This document shows, piece by piece, positions 22,206 to 35,756 of a DNA stretch of 64,000 bases (positions within the stretch are counted from its first letter, which is position 1; each line of letters opens with the position of its first letter). Position numbers and translations under genes: made by a program. This DNA comes from Heliocidaris erythrogramma (Eukaryota; Echinodermata; Echinoidea; Camarodonta; Echinometridae): positions 21,505,608-21,569,607 of the forward strand of contig CM046868.1 of the NCBI GenBank assembly GCA_025617745.1, written 5' to 3'. Under the pieces are notes generated by a model. The model was not told where the DNA came from. It saw only the letters and a list, made by a program, of their open reading frames with translations, and did no database searches.

Positions 22206-24134
22206 GTAGCCTGTTGTAATTGCACCTCAGTGTATTGCGGTATGCAGTACACAGAGGGAAAATGTGAGATAAGTCACTCAGTGTGAACATATCTCTCAAG
22301 AGATACATGAATTGCAGGTGAATATCTACGACCCATCCTGAGAGATCAACACGCACTCCTGCAGAGGGATGGGGACATCTAAACATTCCACCCTGCCAGG
22401 AAGACACCCCCTGTCCCGCCAACCATGTCTCATCTCTCTATCATCCACCAGATAAGATGCCGTGCTTGGCTATCACCAAGTCAGATGAACGCTTGATAAA
22501 TACATCACAGGCTAATTATGATGCCTGAACAGTTTCTTAGAGTTCCTGGTGTCATGGCTTTAGAGCTCAGTGGCTTCACCAGTGTGCTGGTTTATCAGTA
22601 GGGTTGGTCGTAACTGAGCAGCAGAGATAGGTATGCATGGTACGTAAGTGGGGTATCTCGAGGAGTGTTTCCACAGATAGGGCAGTCTTGGAAATCCTCT
22701 CGCAATGACTCGCACCTGGAGAGAAGTAGCTGGACTTGCAGGTATATTTTCCTTGCCTAGACCAGTCCATGTCAAATTCTTAGGGCACAAGAAGGCAGTG
22801 TCTGCTTTTGACTCAGAGGGGTTTTGATAAAGTGACAGAATTGTAGGGCCTACTAATGACAAATTGATGCCCTTACTACGTGATTCTAGTCACCACCAAG
22901 ATAACGAACTTCGAGCTTGAATGCTTGAGAACTTGAATAGGTCTGCATTTGTGATGTAGGTATAAGAAAGTGATACTGAGAAGGAAGTCTAAAATTAGCC
23001 TATGTAGACATTAATATTCAGGCATACACAGATTTCTTTCAACATATTTACCAGGTCAATGGTGATGAATATGATTTATTGTGAAAAATTATGACCAGAT
23101 GAAAGTCTTCTAGAAAACATAGAAAGTGGGAAATGATACTCTTTGTTGCCCCCGACATGCCATTATCCAGCTTGCCCCTCCCTATTCATCGCTTTCTAAC
23201 TCCGGGGAGTATCACCCCTCAGGACCCTGCTCACCCTCACTTCACCCTTTTCTTTTCATGATCCACATCTCAAGCAAGGCAGACTGATTATGTATTCAGT
23301 CATGATCAGCTATGAATAGCCGTGTGTTGATGTCTCATCGCTGCATAAATCTCGCTGTAAAATTCTTTCTCTCTCTCCATATTGTCAGTTATACTTATCT
23401 TATTACTTATTCAGTTCATTGCCATGCACTCATAGAGTGACTGTTTTCTAAATTGATACTCATTCAAACAAATTATATTTTGGCAGTTAGCTCACGAATG
23501 TGATAATAGTGACAGTCATGTTTGATTTGAGAGTACATTGTATTCATTATGAATGGATACAGCTCTGTGTTACTGTATATCCTTGTAACCATGGCTCGTG
23601 AAATTACTTAATATTAGGCCTTGCAAGTATTTGCTGACTGAACAAGTTATGAAAAAAATATATATTTTGATCTTTTTATTTTAAAGCTTCATTTGAGAGA
23701 AGGTCCAAGTTTATTTTAAAGAAAGGGTGAAGCAAAATGGCAGTAATAAGAACCAGGTCCACAAACCTATTAGGGTCCATGGTAGGTTTGTAATACAAAA
23801 TATTGTAACATAAAAAAAAAAGACATGAGTATGCAGCAATGGGAAGAAAATGTTATAATACATTATCATTTTGAGGATTCATGACAAAATATCATATTAC
23901 AATGTAATGACAATATGAAAATGGAAAATATACACTCTATATACCATATTAAGACCATGGTAAAATTATGTGAAAAAATAGGGTGTTATTAATATTCTTG
24001 ATCAGGTCTGAATGTGGGTATGGATGATACATTGAGTCTATAGCACTTTAACTTAAAAGTCTGTATAAGGTGCTGAAGCATTGATCTCCAATATTATGTT
24101 CATTACTCCATTGATTTACTCAGTAATTTTGGCA

Positions 24135-24159
24135 CCCCCCCCCCCCCCCAAAAAAAAAA
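24135..24159. repeat. C15-A10 homopolymer pair
   Basis: Counterpart of the C17-A8 tract at 9272, with different lengths. Confidence 0.9.
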
Positions 24160-24414
24160 CACTTAGCATTTGCCCCTGATCTTTATTCATCCTCCTTGTG
24201 TAAAGACATAATTCAATTGATGGGCCTATCAGGATTATTATTATGGGGAAGGGGAGGATATATCTGAGCTGGGGTGAAATATGAAACCATTGAAGATTCT
24301 TCATCATGTGTAAAGATTGGATTAGATCCCCAAGTCTGTCTGGGTATTGGGACAAGGGAGTTAGGATCTGGGCCATCTGTCCAGGAGTTTCCCCAAACCT
24401 GATAGAGAGAGAAA

Positions 24415-24622
24415 GACCCTGTTCTCATTATGAGATTGGGAGATTGGAAAGTGGATCGCTCTATCATGGAGCGACCCGTGGCGTGCGCCAGGGGGAGGTC
24501 CACTGGCACGCCGCGGGTTCAAACCTGCAGAGGGTAGCGCGATCAATCTTAGCACTCTCTGCACAGTAAACTGTGAATAGGTGTGCCCTCCCCAGGTTGT
24601 CCAGTTTGGGATCGCCATGGAC
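24415..24622 (+). mobile_element. Truncated relative of 286-bp TIR element (copy 2)
   Basis: Counterpart of 9553-9760, starting GACCCTGTTCTCATTATGAG, with one or two substitutions. Confidence 0.65.
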
Positions 24623-25586
24623 CTCAGCATCATGTAGTTGCTGGTATATACCTTCCTCCTGCCCCCCCCCCCAAAAAAAAAAGACACACACAAAAAAAAA
24701 CAAATGTCTCCCCCTGGCAAAATAAAGCTGTCACATGTAGTGAAGAATGTAATCGCAAACTCTGAATATCAGTTAATATGAAATTTCATCTATTTCTCAT
24801 CTGAACTTTTCCTGGCAGCATGACATGATCTGGTGATTCAAACTTGATCGACATTAAACCAAGCTTCAATTGACTCGCTGCAAGCTATCCTCTTTCTGTG
24901 GAAAAAGGATCATTAATGACATTAAAGACATGCAAATGATACGCGTGTGTCACATGACTGAGATCTTAATGAGGAATGCAGTCTTTATTAACCAGCTGCT
25001 TTCAGCTTGAATCGATAAACTGAGCTGCATCAGTTGTCATGCAGGATTCACTAATATTGCCTTTGCTCATTAAAGAAAATGCTCCTTTCTTAGTCTTTAT
25101 TTTATTTTTTATTTTTTTGCTTAAGGAAAGAGAAAAATTATTTGGTTATATTTTGCTTTTTTATATTATTCGGCCCCCCCCCCCCTAATATGGACAGGAC
25201 AGGATTGTTATACTATTATAAAACAGAAAACTGACTTTGTCATGATAGGATTGATACAATATTGAAAGGACAGCTTATATCATTGATCTTCTCCAAATTA
25301 ATTTATATGGACTGTTTCCATTTTACCATTACATGTTGCCCATCACCCACCTTAAACCTGCACCAGAACTTTACAACCATTCTTTCTGTGTTTTAGGCAG
25401 TAACATGAAACAACTTCTATCAATTTTGAAGTCACTCACCATGACCCTGCTGTATATCTTACATACCTGAGAGAGTTACATTCTACAGATCTCCATGTGA
25501 ATGTGTATCATTTTTTTTTTTTACAAATTATATGTACCAAATCATTTTGTTTGAGGAAACAGTATAGAGGGTTCCCAGAAGCATGA

Positions 25587-25655
25587 CAATAAAAACCTGT
25601 GCACTAGACCATGACAACAATGGCTTTTCATAGTCTGATGCACAGGTTTTTATTG
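25587..25655 (+). ncRNA. Candidate pre-miRNA-like hairpin (copy 2)
   Basis: Counterpart of 10731-10800. Here the basal 17 bp are perfectly paired (CAATAAAAACCTGTGCA with TGCACAGGTTTTTATTG), because the extra A of copy 1 is absent. The rest of the stem and the loop are identical. No known miRNA was recognised. Confidence 0.35.
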
Positions 25656-28389
25656 CTATGTCCTCCAGCATGGCTGCCGTGAGAATCCTCCATACACATA
25701 ATGTAGGAGGCCACTTCATTACAAATGACATTCTCCCTTTCATTAAAGATATGATGAAATACTTCTAGAATTAAGATTGAGTAGAAGAGTGACCCTTTTT
25801 CCTGATTGAATGGTATCCCCACCTCCATTTGCAGTTGTCATAGCAACCTAGTATCAGGGTGGGGGTTAAAAGGTGCCACCAGCATGTGGTGGCTAAATTG
25901 GTAGCTACTACTCCCTCAGATCATAGACCTATTTACACTCCAAAATAAGAGTGATTAAAATTATACTTCTTTGGGTGCTTTTTAAATAAAATAACTTTGC
26001 TTCAACAAGGCAGTTTGCATGTCACATGAAAAGGTTTTATTTTGCCAAGGCAGTGTCTTTTTCCTGCAGTCTACCTTATGTGTGAACAAGGACAATCTTG
26101 CGCACTCTTGTTTTGCAAATGTGAATGGGGTTTCAAGTGGACTACCTCCTTGAACCGGTCCAAGGAAATGCTCAAACAGGACACATCTGTGTACAGATTG
26201 CTCTTCATATGCTCCTGTCATAGGGCTCCTAATATTAAAGACAATCTAGATTATTTTGCAAATGTGAAAGGGGTTAATATATGCGCTATTGGTTCAATTC
26301 TAAAATTTATTTTTGGACAGAAAATGAGGAACAGCATGAAGTCCCTGTATGAGACCTGGCTGACTAGGGAATGTTATCACCACAAGCCAGGTCAATGTTT
26401 AAAAAAGTGGTAGGGAGGAGTGGAGACAAAGATAAGAGAGATTCTGGAGAAATGAGAATTTAATGGCTTAATTGACTACAGTGAAAGCCAGATGTAAGAC
26501 TATAGTGAGTGAAAATGATGGGGGAAATTAATACAAAAGATATTATGGTAATCTCCCTCTTCCAGCTCAGACTGTTTACATGCTTATTATTAGAGCAGAG
26601 AGCAAAGAGTGAATCGGCACTGGATAGCTCCAAGATACCTCGGATCAACAAAAAAAGAAAGACAAAGAAACATTAAAACACATAGATCTGTACGTCAATG
26701 TGATTACATCACTTTTACAAAAGATAATGCAAAAAGAGCTTTAAAAATTATTGCTTTTATTATTATTGTGAGTCAACAGTCCAAGCTTGCTTTACGATTG
26801 AAAAGAAAACATAATTTTTGCCGTTATGAGATAATATGGAATGAATGCAGTCCTGACCCAGCATTCTTATATAATTTAGTTTCATTTCCCCAAGTCAGGA
26901 ATCCTAGACTTATATGCAATGATGGAAATATAATAATGAATGGAGAAGCCCCACAAAAACTGCAGAAAATCTACAAGAAATTCTACAACCAAATCTAATC
27001 TAGATTGCTAGAGAATTTAGACATTATTGTTGTATATAATGAGAATAGTCATTCAGGTATTATAATTTTTCAATAGATTGAAATGCAATATTCTAGGCAT
27101 AATGATATATATTATGTAAATTAAAACAATACATTTGTAGTCTTTTACTTCAGAGATATTGCCATAAGAAGCACACACCTGGAGTACACATTACTTTCCA
27201 CAGAAAATCTAACTCTTGTGATCCCTACATGCATGAGACCTTGCTCATGTTATAAATGTTTTTACTGAACCTCGCATCGATATGAAGCCAATGGCATCAC
27301 CTTCATTGCATCTCGTATCATAGCCTGGTAGTGTGAGAGAGAGAGTACCATGAACTCTTATCATTGTACATAGCACTAGGTTGTTCATCTCTAACTAATC
27401 AGATTTTCTACTAACTGGTGATGGATGGAGGGAGGAGATGGTGGGGGGAGGGGGGTCAAGAATCGACTGAAAATCAAGCTCCATGCTTACGGGAGATGTG
27501 ATAACGATGTGCTGTTCTCCTTTGTCATTTTCTGTGTTTTTCTCAATTTTTAACATTTTCTTCACTTTCACTATTGAACCCATTCTAAGAAAGGAGATTT
27601 TCATGCTGAAAGGACCTACCATTGTAGTTAAAACTACTATGAATACTCTTCACCATATTGATCTGCAGAATAAATCTTCTTTCCAGTGCTAATAAAGGCA
27701 TAATCTTTGCAGTGTAGTCACTGCAAGAAAATTCCTTGCTTTGTGGCTAGAGATTTACTCATTTCTGTGAAAACGGGATCCAAGATGTGAACAATTAATG
27801 AAGCTTTGTGTTCAAATGTGTACTTTAATATTGAATAATCTATTCTGAGCATAGTCGCATCAACTGAATATCTTGTCCTGAGGCTAGAGATCTTATTATA
27901 CACTTGTGAACAATGTGAATAATAAATGAACCGTTGTATTAAGATATTCTTTTCATTGATAATAAAGGCGTATGGATGCTGAGTGTAAACAATATTTTAC
28001 ATGTATCTTTGCATATAACGTAGCGCTTACAGCATTGAATAGTATCTTTTTGCATAATGTAAACAGGGCCATTGCTGTTGGAAGATGTTATTGTCATACG
28101 GACCAACCTTGTTATGAATGGAATCAAGTTTGTAGCTGTTCCATGCATCATAGGTGTGACTCTAATCAAGTTCATTCCATTGCTTCTCTTCCCATACACA
28201 GCTCTGTTCACACATGTTTTCTTCTAGAAAGGAAAAGTTTTGTGAAAGATGCAATACCAAAATCTGTCTATTGTCTGCTGAGGGATATGTATATTTTCTA
28301 GAAAATTCAAAAGCGTACAATAATCTTATCTAGCATGAAGAGTGCAATGTCTCTTCAGACTCTCTGAACGTCAAAATAACTTCTTCACA

Positions 28390-28710
28390 TAATAATCATA
28401 ATGATAGTAGCTGTTTCTTATATAGTGCCTTACCAGTTACAATGTAATTGACCAAAGCGCTTACAGCATTATTACCCCGGTCACTAGATTCAATTGCAAT
28501 TCTGCACATTACAGTGTACATTCTCCACTCCTTGGGAGCATTCCAGCCAGTCACTTGTTTCCAAGCGCGCACATGCTAATCCAACCACAATGATGTTGCG
28601 TACCCATTTAACACCTGGGTGGAGAGGAGCAATGTACATGCAGATAAATGTCTTGCTCAAGGGCATAAATGCTGTGCTGGGGTTCGAACCCATGACACAA
28701 AGTTATAATC
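28390..28710 (-). mobile_element. tRNA-derived SINE, 5' truncated (copy 2)
   Basis: Counterpart of 13541-13866. It lacks an 11-bp piece (CATCCTACCGC-like) that copy 1 has before GTACCCATTTAACACC, and it has extra bases near CCGGTCACTAGATT. Confidence 0.75.
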
Positions 28711-28725
28711 GGGGGGGGGGGGGGG
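28711..28725. repeat. G15 homopolymer
   Basis: Counterpart of the G18 run at 13867. Confidence 0.95.
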
Positions 28726-28894
28726 TCACTCAACCCAAAAAGTGGTGGGGTATGTGCTGCCAGCAAAAAACAAAACAAAACGGGGGCTTCGGAACGAGCT
28801 TATCATGAAAAAGGATGGTCTTCGGAACTACTAACATTTTTGAAAACGGGGCTGTTTGGAACTGGATTACAATATAAATATGCTACGGAACTGG

Positions 28895-29022
28895 GCATCG
28901 TTTCACCAAACCGTCACAAGCACAAGTTCACTGACATCCTATTGAAACGCATGTTAATTTTAATGCACGTGTTTCAATGGGATGTCGGCGAACCCGCACC
29001 TATTACCTTTTGATGAAACGCT
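28895..29022. mobile_element. Short palindromic MITE (copy 2)
   Basis: Counterpart of 14054-14180, with the same inverted arms. Confidence 0.65.
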
Positions 29023-29034
29023 ACCCTGGTTCCC

Positions 29035-29071
29035 ACCATAGAGTTACTGTTCTGGTATGTAACTCTATGGT
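29035..29071. other. 13-bp perfect stem-loop (copy 2)
   Basis: Counterpart of 14193-14230. The stem is unchanged and the loop is one base shorter. Confidence 0.5.
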
Positions 29072-31053
29072 TCCCACACACAAACTCCCATTCGCTAAAT
29101 ACGCTGTGTGTCATGGCAAGTCTATGGTGTCTTCGAAACGGGCCGGGTCAGGTCGGGCCAGAATGGCCGGAACGACGGAATGAAAAAAAAAACGGTGCTT
29201 TGGAACGGTTTTCTCTCTTTTTTTTCTCAACAAGAACAAAATGGTATGCTTTGGAACTGAAATTTGAGTATAAAAATGGGGGTCTTCTGGGTGGCACAAC
29301 CCACTGCACACTATATAATGAGTGCCCCCCCCCCCGGGTTATAATATAGAACTATTCATGTACTTATACTTATGAATATCTGCCTATTTCATGGGTTCCT
29401 TTCAGACTATACCCCTGACTTTATTTTCTTGCACCAAGTTTTCGAGCCGATAGCTACAGTGAGAATATGATATATCTTTTGCTTCATACCCTGCATTTTT
29501 CAAATGGTGAAATGTTCTGTAAACAAAGTATGTTTTGAAAAAGAACCGATGTTCATTTTAATTTCTAGGAGTTGGTACATGAAAATATGTGGTATAGACA
29601 TGAAGCTACAAGTAGAGCATGTTGTTAATGTCTATAATTGATGGTGAAAGCAGTGAAAAAAATAGTATTTATTGCCAGTTGAGTGGATAATCTATCTTTT
29701 TTTTAGGATGTATAGAAGTTGTCATATCTCCTTGAATATATGACAATCTGGGACGGTGCTGGGCCCCCTTGGAACATTTCTTTTCTCCTCTGGGGGTACT
29801 GTTCACAAAAATATGTTACATCTGAGTAGTAAGAAAGAAAGCACTTGCTTCCCAGGGGCCTGAATTGAATGCTAGAACAAGTCAAGGAAAGCATATGATC
29901 TACAAAAACAAAGAATGTATGGAGAATGGGACCAAAGGTTGCTCACTGTTATTCACATCAGGATTATGATGTGAAAATTGATCTAAAAAACATATTTTCT
30001 TGTTGCCCTTCACATGCACATAGTCTGTTTCTGTGAGAACTGCCAAGTGTCTAATGAGGTGCTATGCACCTCCCCCCCCCCCCCCCCTCACTACAGTGTT
30101 TACCACACCAGGATTATTTGCATATTTGTGGTGAAATGAGATCTGTCAATTTCAGTTTACTGAAGGAACTTGTTTTAAAAAAATTAGCTATTTATGCATA
30201 TATGTTATTGACAAAGAAATTGAAACTAGAGTGCAAAATGACTTACCGTGGAACATTCTATATTTATTCATAAAATTCTTTAAGTCATCAAACTATTTTG
30301 AAACATCTTTTTAGTGGTTCTGTGCTTTGATTCTGCCTCCTAAATATGTTCTGCTGTTAATATTGTCATCCGAAGAAGTAAAGAATGGATTAGTTTATCA
30401 CAATTTTGTTCAGGTACAGTAGATGATGTGAGCCCTCTATCAGCAGGGCAGGGTACAGCTGTATTGTATTCTGATTCCCAATCCATAGTAGTTTTTCATA
30501 TGACTCTTGAAATGAATAGAAAAACATCAGCTACCTTGTAAGGAGGCCCCTGCCTTCCCCCATTTTATTTGTGTGTGTTTTTTTGTTGTTTTTTTTTTTG
30601 GGGGGGGGGCTGTTTTGTAACAGTTTTGTTTATTGAAAAAAAAAAAAAAAAATTGAGCCTTTGTAGAGCTGTTTTTTAAACTCTGAGACTTCTGTCTTGA
30701 ATGTAAATGTGTTGATAGTTTGTAATATATTTGTTTGGGCTGGTGTTCATTTAAATGCAGTTTACATTGTGAAATATTTAGATAAGCAGATAGGAATTTT
30801 CTCATTCTTTGTACACCATATTCTTAAGGCTTAAACGATTTATATGAGAGATGCATTGCATAGATGGGTTGCGTAGAATAGTACGTATAAATAGGTCAGC
30901 CTATACTTTTTTATAATGAGGTCTTGGAATCGGCAAAAATTATGACTAAGTACAAAATCTTGTGGAATAGCATATACATGGGATGGGAGGTAAGAGTAAT
31001 ATAGCTAAACTTTAAAGCTCAAGAAGAGTTTATAGTGGACTTGACAGTTCATG

Positions 31054-31444
31054 AACCTAGAAAAATTCTTTCCGTTGAAGTTTTTTTGTTGATTTGTGAT
31101 CCCATGTGGTCACCAAACAATTTCAGCTTTGTTGCCGAAAAATCAACTTTGGGCAATTGGCATAATTTGCATAAATCTAAATGACCCCTTCGAAGCAATA
31201 TTTAGTAGCGAAAGACAGCTTACGCATAATGTGTCAACCAAAGTACGTACTATTCTATATGCGCGATGATACATGACTGCAATTGTGCTGTTTATCTTTT
31301 GCATTCAACCTGTGAGACATCGAAAGGAGGTGACAGAGTAATGTCCGTTAATAATGTATGATACCTCTATTTAGGGGTTTTGTGGGTCTTAGAATCCATT
31401 TCATTATTATTTTTGCAATTAGATATCAAATAAATTCCATGTAA
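31054..31444 (+). repeat. Left arm of 2-kb inverted repeat (copy 2)
   Basis: Counterpart of 16212-16605. Confidence 0.85.
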
Positions 31445-31655
31445 ATACCAACTTAATTATGCTTGAGCAACTGAAAGTGTATAATTCCCTGGTTACGAAG
31501 GTATGCCTTCTCCTTATGGCTTTGTAAAATATAATGTAAGTAAAAGGGTTTGGGAGTATTGATAATGACGTTGAATTAAACAGGAATTAACCCTTTCATA
31601 CGAAATTGGCGTGAATAGCTTAATTATGGTTGGTTGGTTTGGTTTATTTTACCTG

Positions 31656-32172
31656 TTAATGGGTTTGGATGACAGCAGAAAAATATAGAACCATAATTAT
31701 ATGTGAAAGTTTGAGGTAAATCGGACAAAGAAAAGGGAAGTCATTAATTTTTTTTAAGTTGAGATCACTATGGTATGGCGATCTTTCCATTGATGTGTGA
31801 TGTCATGCAGAGAACTTTCCCATTGTTATGGAAAATACATAAATCACTCAAAGTATCCCTTTTCATAAAGCTCTTATCATAAAAAAAAATGGGAGGGCAT
31901 GTCAAAATAGTTATGTTACCCATAATGAATTATGGACAAACAGTTTGTTCTGTCATTAAAATGGACAAAGGGGTGTTTTGGGGTTCTCCATCTCAATATA
32001 ACATCACACATAATGATCGCATTGCCAAAATGAGATTCCCCATATCATTAGTAATCTCAATTTTTAAAAATCCTTCAATTCTTTTCCAGTTTTCTAACAT
32101 TTTCACTATTCTCCCCTAAGTTTTTGCTTCTTGTCAATATGAATTTTCAACATTACGTTCATTCCCCTTTAA
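31656..32172. mobile_element. TTAA-bounded palindromic MITE, 517 bp (copy 2)
   Basis: Counterpart of 16821-17337, with the same length. Confidence 0.6.
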
Positions 32173-32260
32173 CCTCGTGTGGCTGAAACTGACAGGAAAT
32201 TCAATTTTTTTTCCTTCTTTTTTAAAAGCAAAAAAGAAACGTGAAGATAGTCACTCTAGA

Positions 32261-32534
32261 GGTGTTGTGGTCTAGTGGATAAGTCACCGGACTGCAGATC
32301 ACAAGGTACGGGGTTCGAATCCCACCACAGCACTAACGTCCTTTGGCAAGACAATAATCTACATTGCGACTCTCCACCCAGGTGTAAATGGGTACCTGAT
32401 ATGCTTGAGCGCTAGTTACTCTGGCAGCTCGGCTATAACCAGGGTAATAATGTCTGAGCGCCATGAGCGTCACTGCGTGACGGATATGAGCGCTATATAA
32501 GTGGCCATTATTATTATTATTTTTATTATTATTA
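32261..32534 (+). mobile_element. tRNA-derived SINE (copy 2)
   Basis: Counterpart of 17424-17697. A and B boxes, central block and ATT tail are unchanged. Confidence 0.85.
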
Positions 32535-32623
32535 AACCCCTTTACATTAGTAGATGTATACTTTCATTCTTAAAAAAACATGCACTTTAAGATGTTCAAG
32601 CATAATAAATTGGAAGAGCCTAT

Positions 32624-32999
32624 TTACATAGAATTTACGTGATATCTAATTGAAAAAATAACATTGAAATGGATTCTAAGACCCACAAAACCCCTAAATA
32701 CAGGATCATACATTCTTATTGGACATTACTCTGTCACCTCCTATCGATTTTCTCACAGGTTGCATGCATAAGATAAACAACAACATTGCAGTCACGTATC
32801 ATCACGCATATAGAGTAGTACGTAGCTCAGTTGACACATTCCATGTAAGTTGTCTTCCACTACTAATAACTGCTTCGGGGGGGGGGGGGGGGTAATTTAG
32901 ATTTATGCAAATTTTCCCCGAAAATCTGACATTGTTCGGAGAGCACATGGGATCACAAATCAACAAAAAAACTTCAACGGAAAGAACTTTTCTAGGTTT
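32624..32999 (-). repeat. Right arm of 2-kb inverted repeat (copy 2)
   Basis: Counterpart of 17787-18150. It keeps the 10-bp GTCACCTCCT block that the left arms also have, so copy 1 carries the deletion. Confidence 0.85.
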
Positions 33000-33152
33000 A
33001 ATACAGGCTAAATAGGACTGTCGAATTGACTATTAGAAAAGGTAAAGAAAACCATGACATTGTTCCCAATGAAAGCTAACCTTTACCACCAAAAAGTCCA
33101 AAAAGAGCTCCTGTGAAACTAAAAAGTAACGTTTACATTGATACACTCTTGT

Positions 33153-33227
33153 CATCTGCTAAGAGCCAGAAGGACATAACTCAATCACTTTTTCGCTTAA
33201 CGCTATTCTGATACTCAGCAGAGGATG
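33153..33227. repeat. Short foldback element (copy 2)
   Basis: Counterpart of 18304-18378. Confidence 0.6.
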
Positions 33228-33999
33228 TGTGAACACTCGAAGATAAATGCCTGTAGTGTAAGACATGTATGTGACTGTCACAGATCTTCCAAAGGGTCAA
33301 TTCCTCGAGATTGATCAAATGATGGATACCTTGGTACAGCTCGCACTACAGCTGTCTCTGCGTGTGCTGCCTCCTCCTTGCTGCCTCCCTCCACGATCTC
33401 CACAAATCTCAAATTTCAGCCCCTGCACGAACCCGCGGTCAGCCTCTGATTCATTTGCGGTGCGGGCAATGTAAATTGGTTGCAAACTGGACCCTGACTG
33501 ACCCAGTAACGACGGGCAAAAATGCAAATTGTGTGAGAGCTGCTTTAAGATCAATTGACATCTCCCCATGCTGTCACACAGTCATCTTCCTCCGTTCAAA
33601 CCTGTCATCATTATTAAAGGTAATGAACACTCACCATCACCAATTATCAACAGTTCCAGAGAGTATGTATAATCTTCAATTTGTGTGTAGCATTCATGGC
33701 TTTCCTCACATATTTTTTTTCTCCCTGATAAATGTTCAGTTTTAAAAGAAGAAGATTGATGTGGACAGGGAAGGTATTAATATGTAAATGACATTCAAGC
33801 AGTCATGCCGTGTGTTCATAATTCAGACCAAAATAGCACCAAAATAACACCAAATAGCACCTGAATATCAGGTAAATAGCGCAAAAACATCTCCAAATAG
33901 TATCTAAATTGCACCAAAATAGTAACAAACAAATTCCAAGCCTTACTTTATCTTTTGACCAAGAGAGTGTCACTGGCTTGAATTTTTTGTATATTTACA

Positions 34000-34480
34000 T
34001 CCATTTTATGCCTCCCCCCACCGAAGGTGGTGCCAGAAGCATTATGTTTTTTGGTTGTCCGTCCATCCATCTGTCCCGCTTTCTCGTCCTCGCTATATCT
34101 CAAGAACCATTTATTTGATCCATTAACTTCAAACTTGGAACTAGTATGCATCACCATAGTGAGACAAACTGATTAGATTTTTGTTCACGTTGGTCAAAGG
34201 TGACAGAGGTCATTATACAGGTATATATGTGAAATTAATGTTTTTTTACCTTTGTTATCACGATATCTCAACTATTTTGTATTAATGACTAGGAGGAGAT
34301 AAAGTGATCAGACTTTTGGCCAGTTTTGGATTATAAGGTGTAAGGTCAAATGTCAAAGAGGTCAATTAACATGTAATTAAAGGCTTTTTGTTCTGGTTAT
34401 TACAATATTTCAAGAACAGTTTGAGCCATCAACTGAATTTAGGCGGAGGCATATAGGAGACACAGTCACATTCATCTTGG
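34000..34480 (+). mobile_element. Helitron-like relic (copy 2)
   Basis: Counterpart of 19151-19631. Confidence 0.65.
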
Positions 34481-35107
34481 TTTTAGGACAGGGTTAGACA
34501 TTTTGAAAGAAAGAAATTGCAGGTTCCTTAGTCTCACCTGATTCAGACCTTACTGCTTGGGAACAATGAATTCCTACTAATTTTACTTTTCAATTTTTTC
34601 TTGAGCTTGGCGGTGCTTGGGTGTGGCTATTCCTAATGGTTATTCCACAAGCTATACATGTAGTGTAATATAAGGGGGAAAACAGATTGTCGATGCCTAC
34701 TTTTGTAGAGGATGAAAAACCATAAGCTGGAGATGACTGTCATGAGGTACATGTTTCCCAAGACAGCTTGGGGGCTAAGTCTCGTCATAGCAGGCACGGC
34801 AGGCAAGCAGGCGCTCTGACATAGCCCTCTAGTTCAAAAGTTCAGGGGGATCAAGCAATCTCGGGAGTACACTGTGCATGCGGCTGCAGCGCTGCCCCTG
34901 CTGCATAGCAGAGAGGAGGAAAGGGGCCAACCCTGGCGTTCTGTTTCCCCAGCCGTCAAAACGCTCTCAAAAGATTTGAGATCCGCTTCAGAGAGAGGGG
35001 AGAGTTGAATGCTGAAGGGAGAATTTATAGACCAGTACTGTATCATATGATTAGGGATGTAGTAGTTATTAGTCTTCATACTTCATTCCTATGACACTTA
35101 GTTTTTG

Positions 35108-35139
35108 CAGGGAGGTGGAAGAGCTCTTCCACCTCCCTG
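35108..35139. other. Perfect 32-bp palindrome (copy 2)
   Basis: Identical to 20258-20289. Confidence 0.85.
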
Positions 35140-35470
35140 GTTTTTGGATGTGTGGTACTGTTACTTGTATATAATTGAACATCTGGTATATGTTTAAAGA
35201 AACTGAACTAGAGAGATCAGAAAAGAAATAAGACACACCTAAGAAAGTGCACTTGAAGAATAAAGAATGAAATTATTTTGTGAAATGGAAAGCGATTCAA
35301 TAAGAGCATTACGTATTATTGATACTGGAGTACGGTCAGTCCAATTTGTTCATCTCCAAAACAATAAGATTGTGCTGGGAGACTATTATTTTCTCATCTT
35401 TTCCAAGGGAGGGGGTGGTATTTTTGTATAATTTTAAGTACTCTGATAATACATCTTGGTGCAGGTCCCT

Positions 35471-35756
35471 GACCCCGTTCTCATTACGAGATTGGAAAGT
35501 GGATCGCTCCATCTTGGGGCGCGTCAGGGAGGTCCAATGGCCCACCGCTGGAATGCCGAGGGTTCACACCTGCAGAGTGTAGCACTTTATCTGAGCACTT
35601 GCTGCACAGTAAACTGCGAATAGGCGCGCTCTAGAGGTGGTCCAGTTTGGGATCGTCGTGGAGCGTGCCGAAACGACGTCGCCGTGTTCTCACCTTAAAG
35701 CTGGCACCATCTAGCGTGCGCTAGAGCGCTCTGTCCCTTGTAATGAGAACGGGGTC
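35471..35756. mobile_element. 286-bp TIR MITE (copy 2)
   Basis: Counterpart of 20621-20906. Here the 17-bp termini GACCCCGTTCTCATTAC are perfect inverted copies. Confidence 0.85.
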
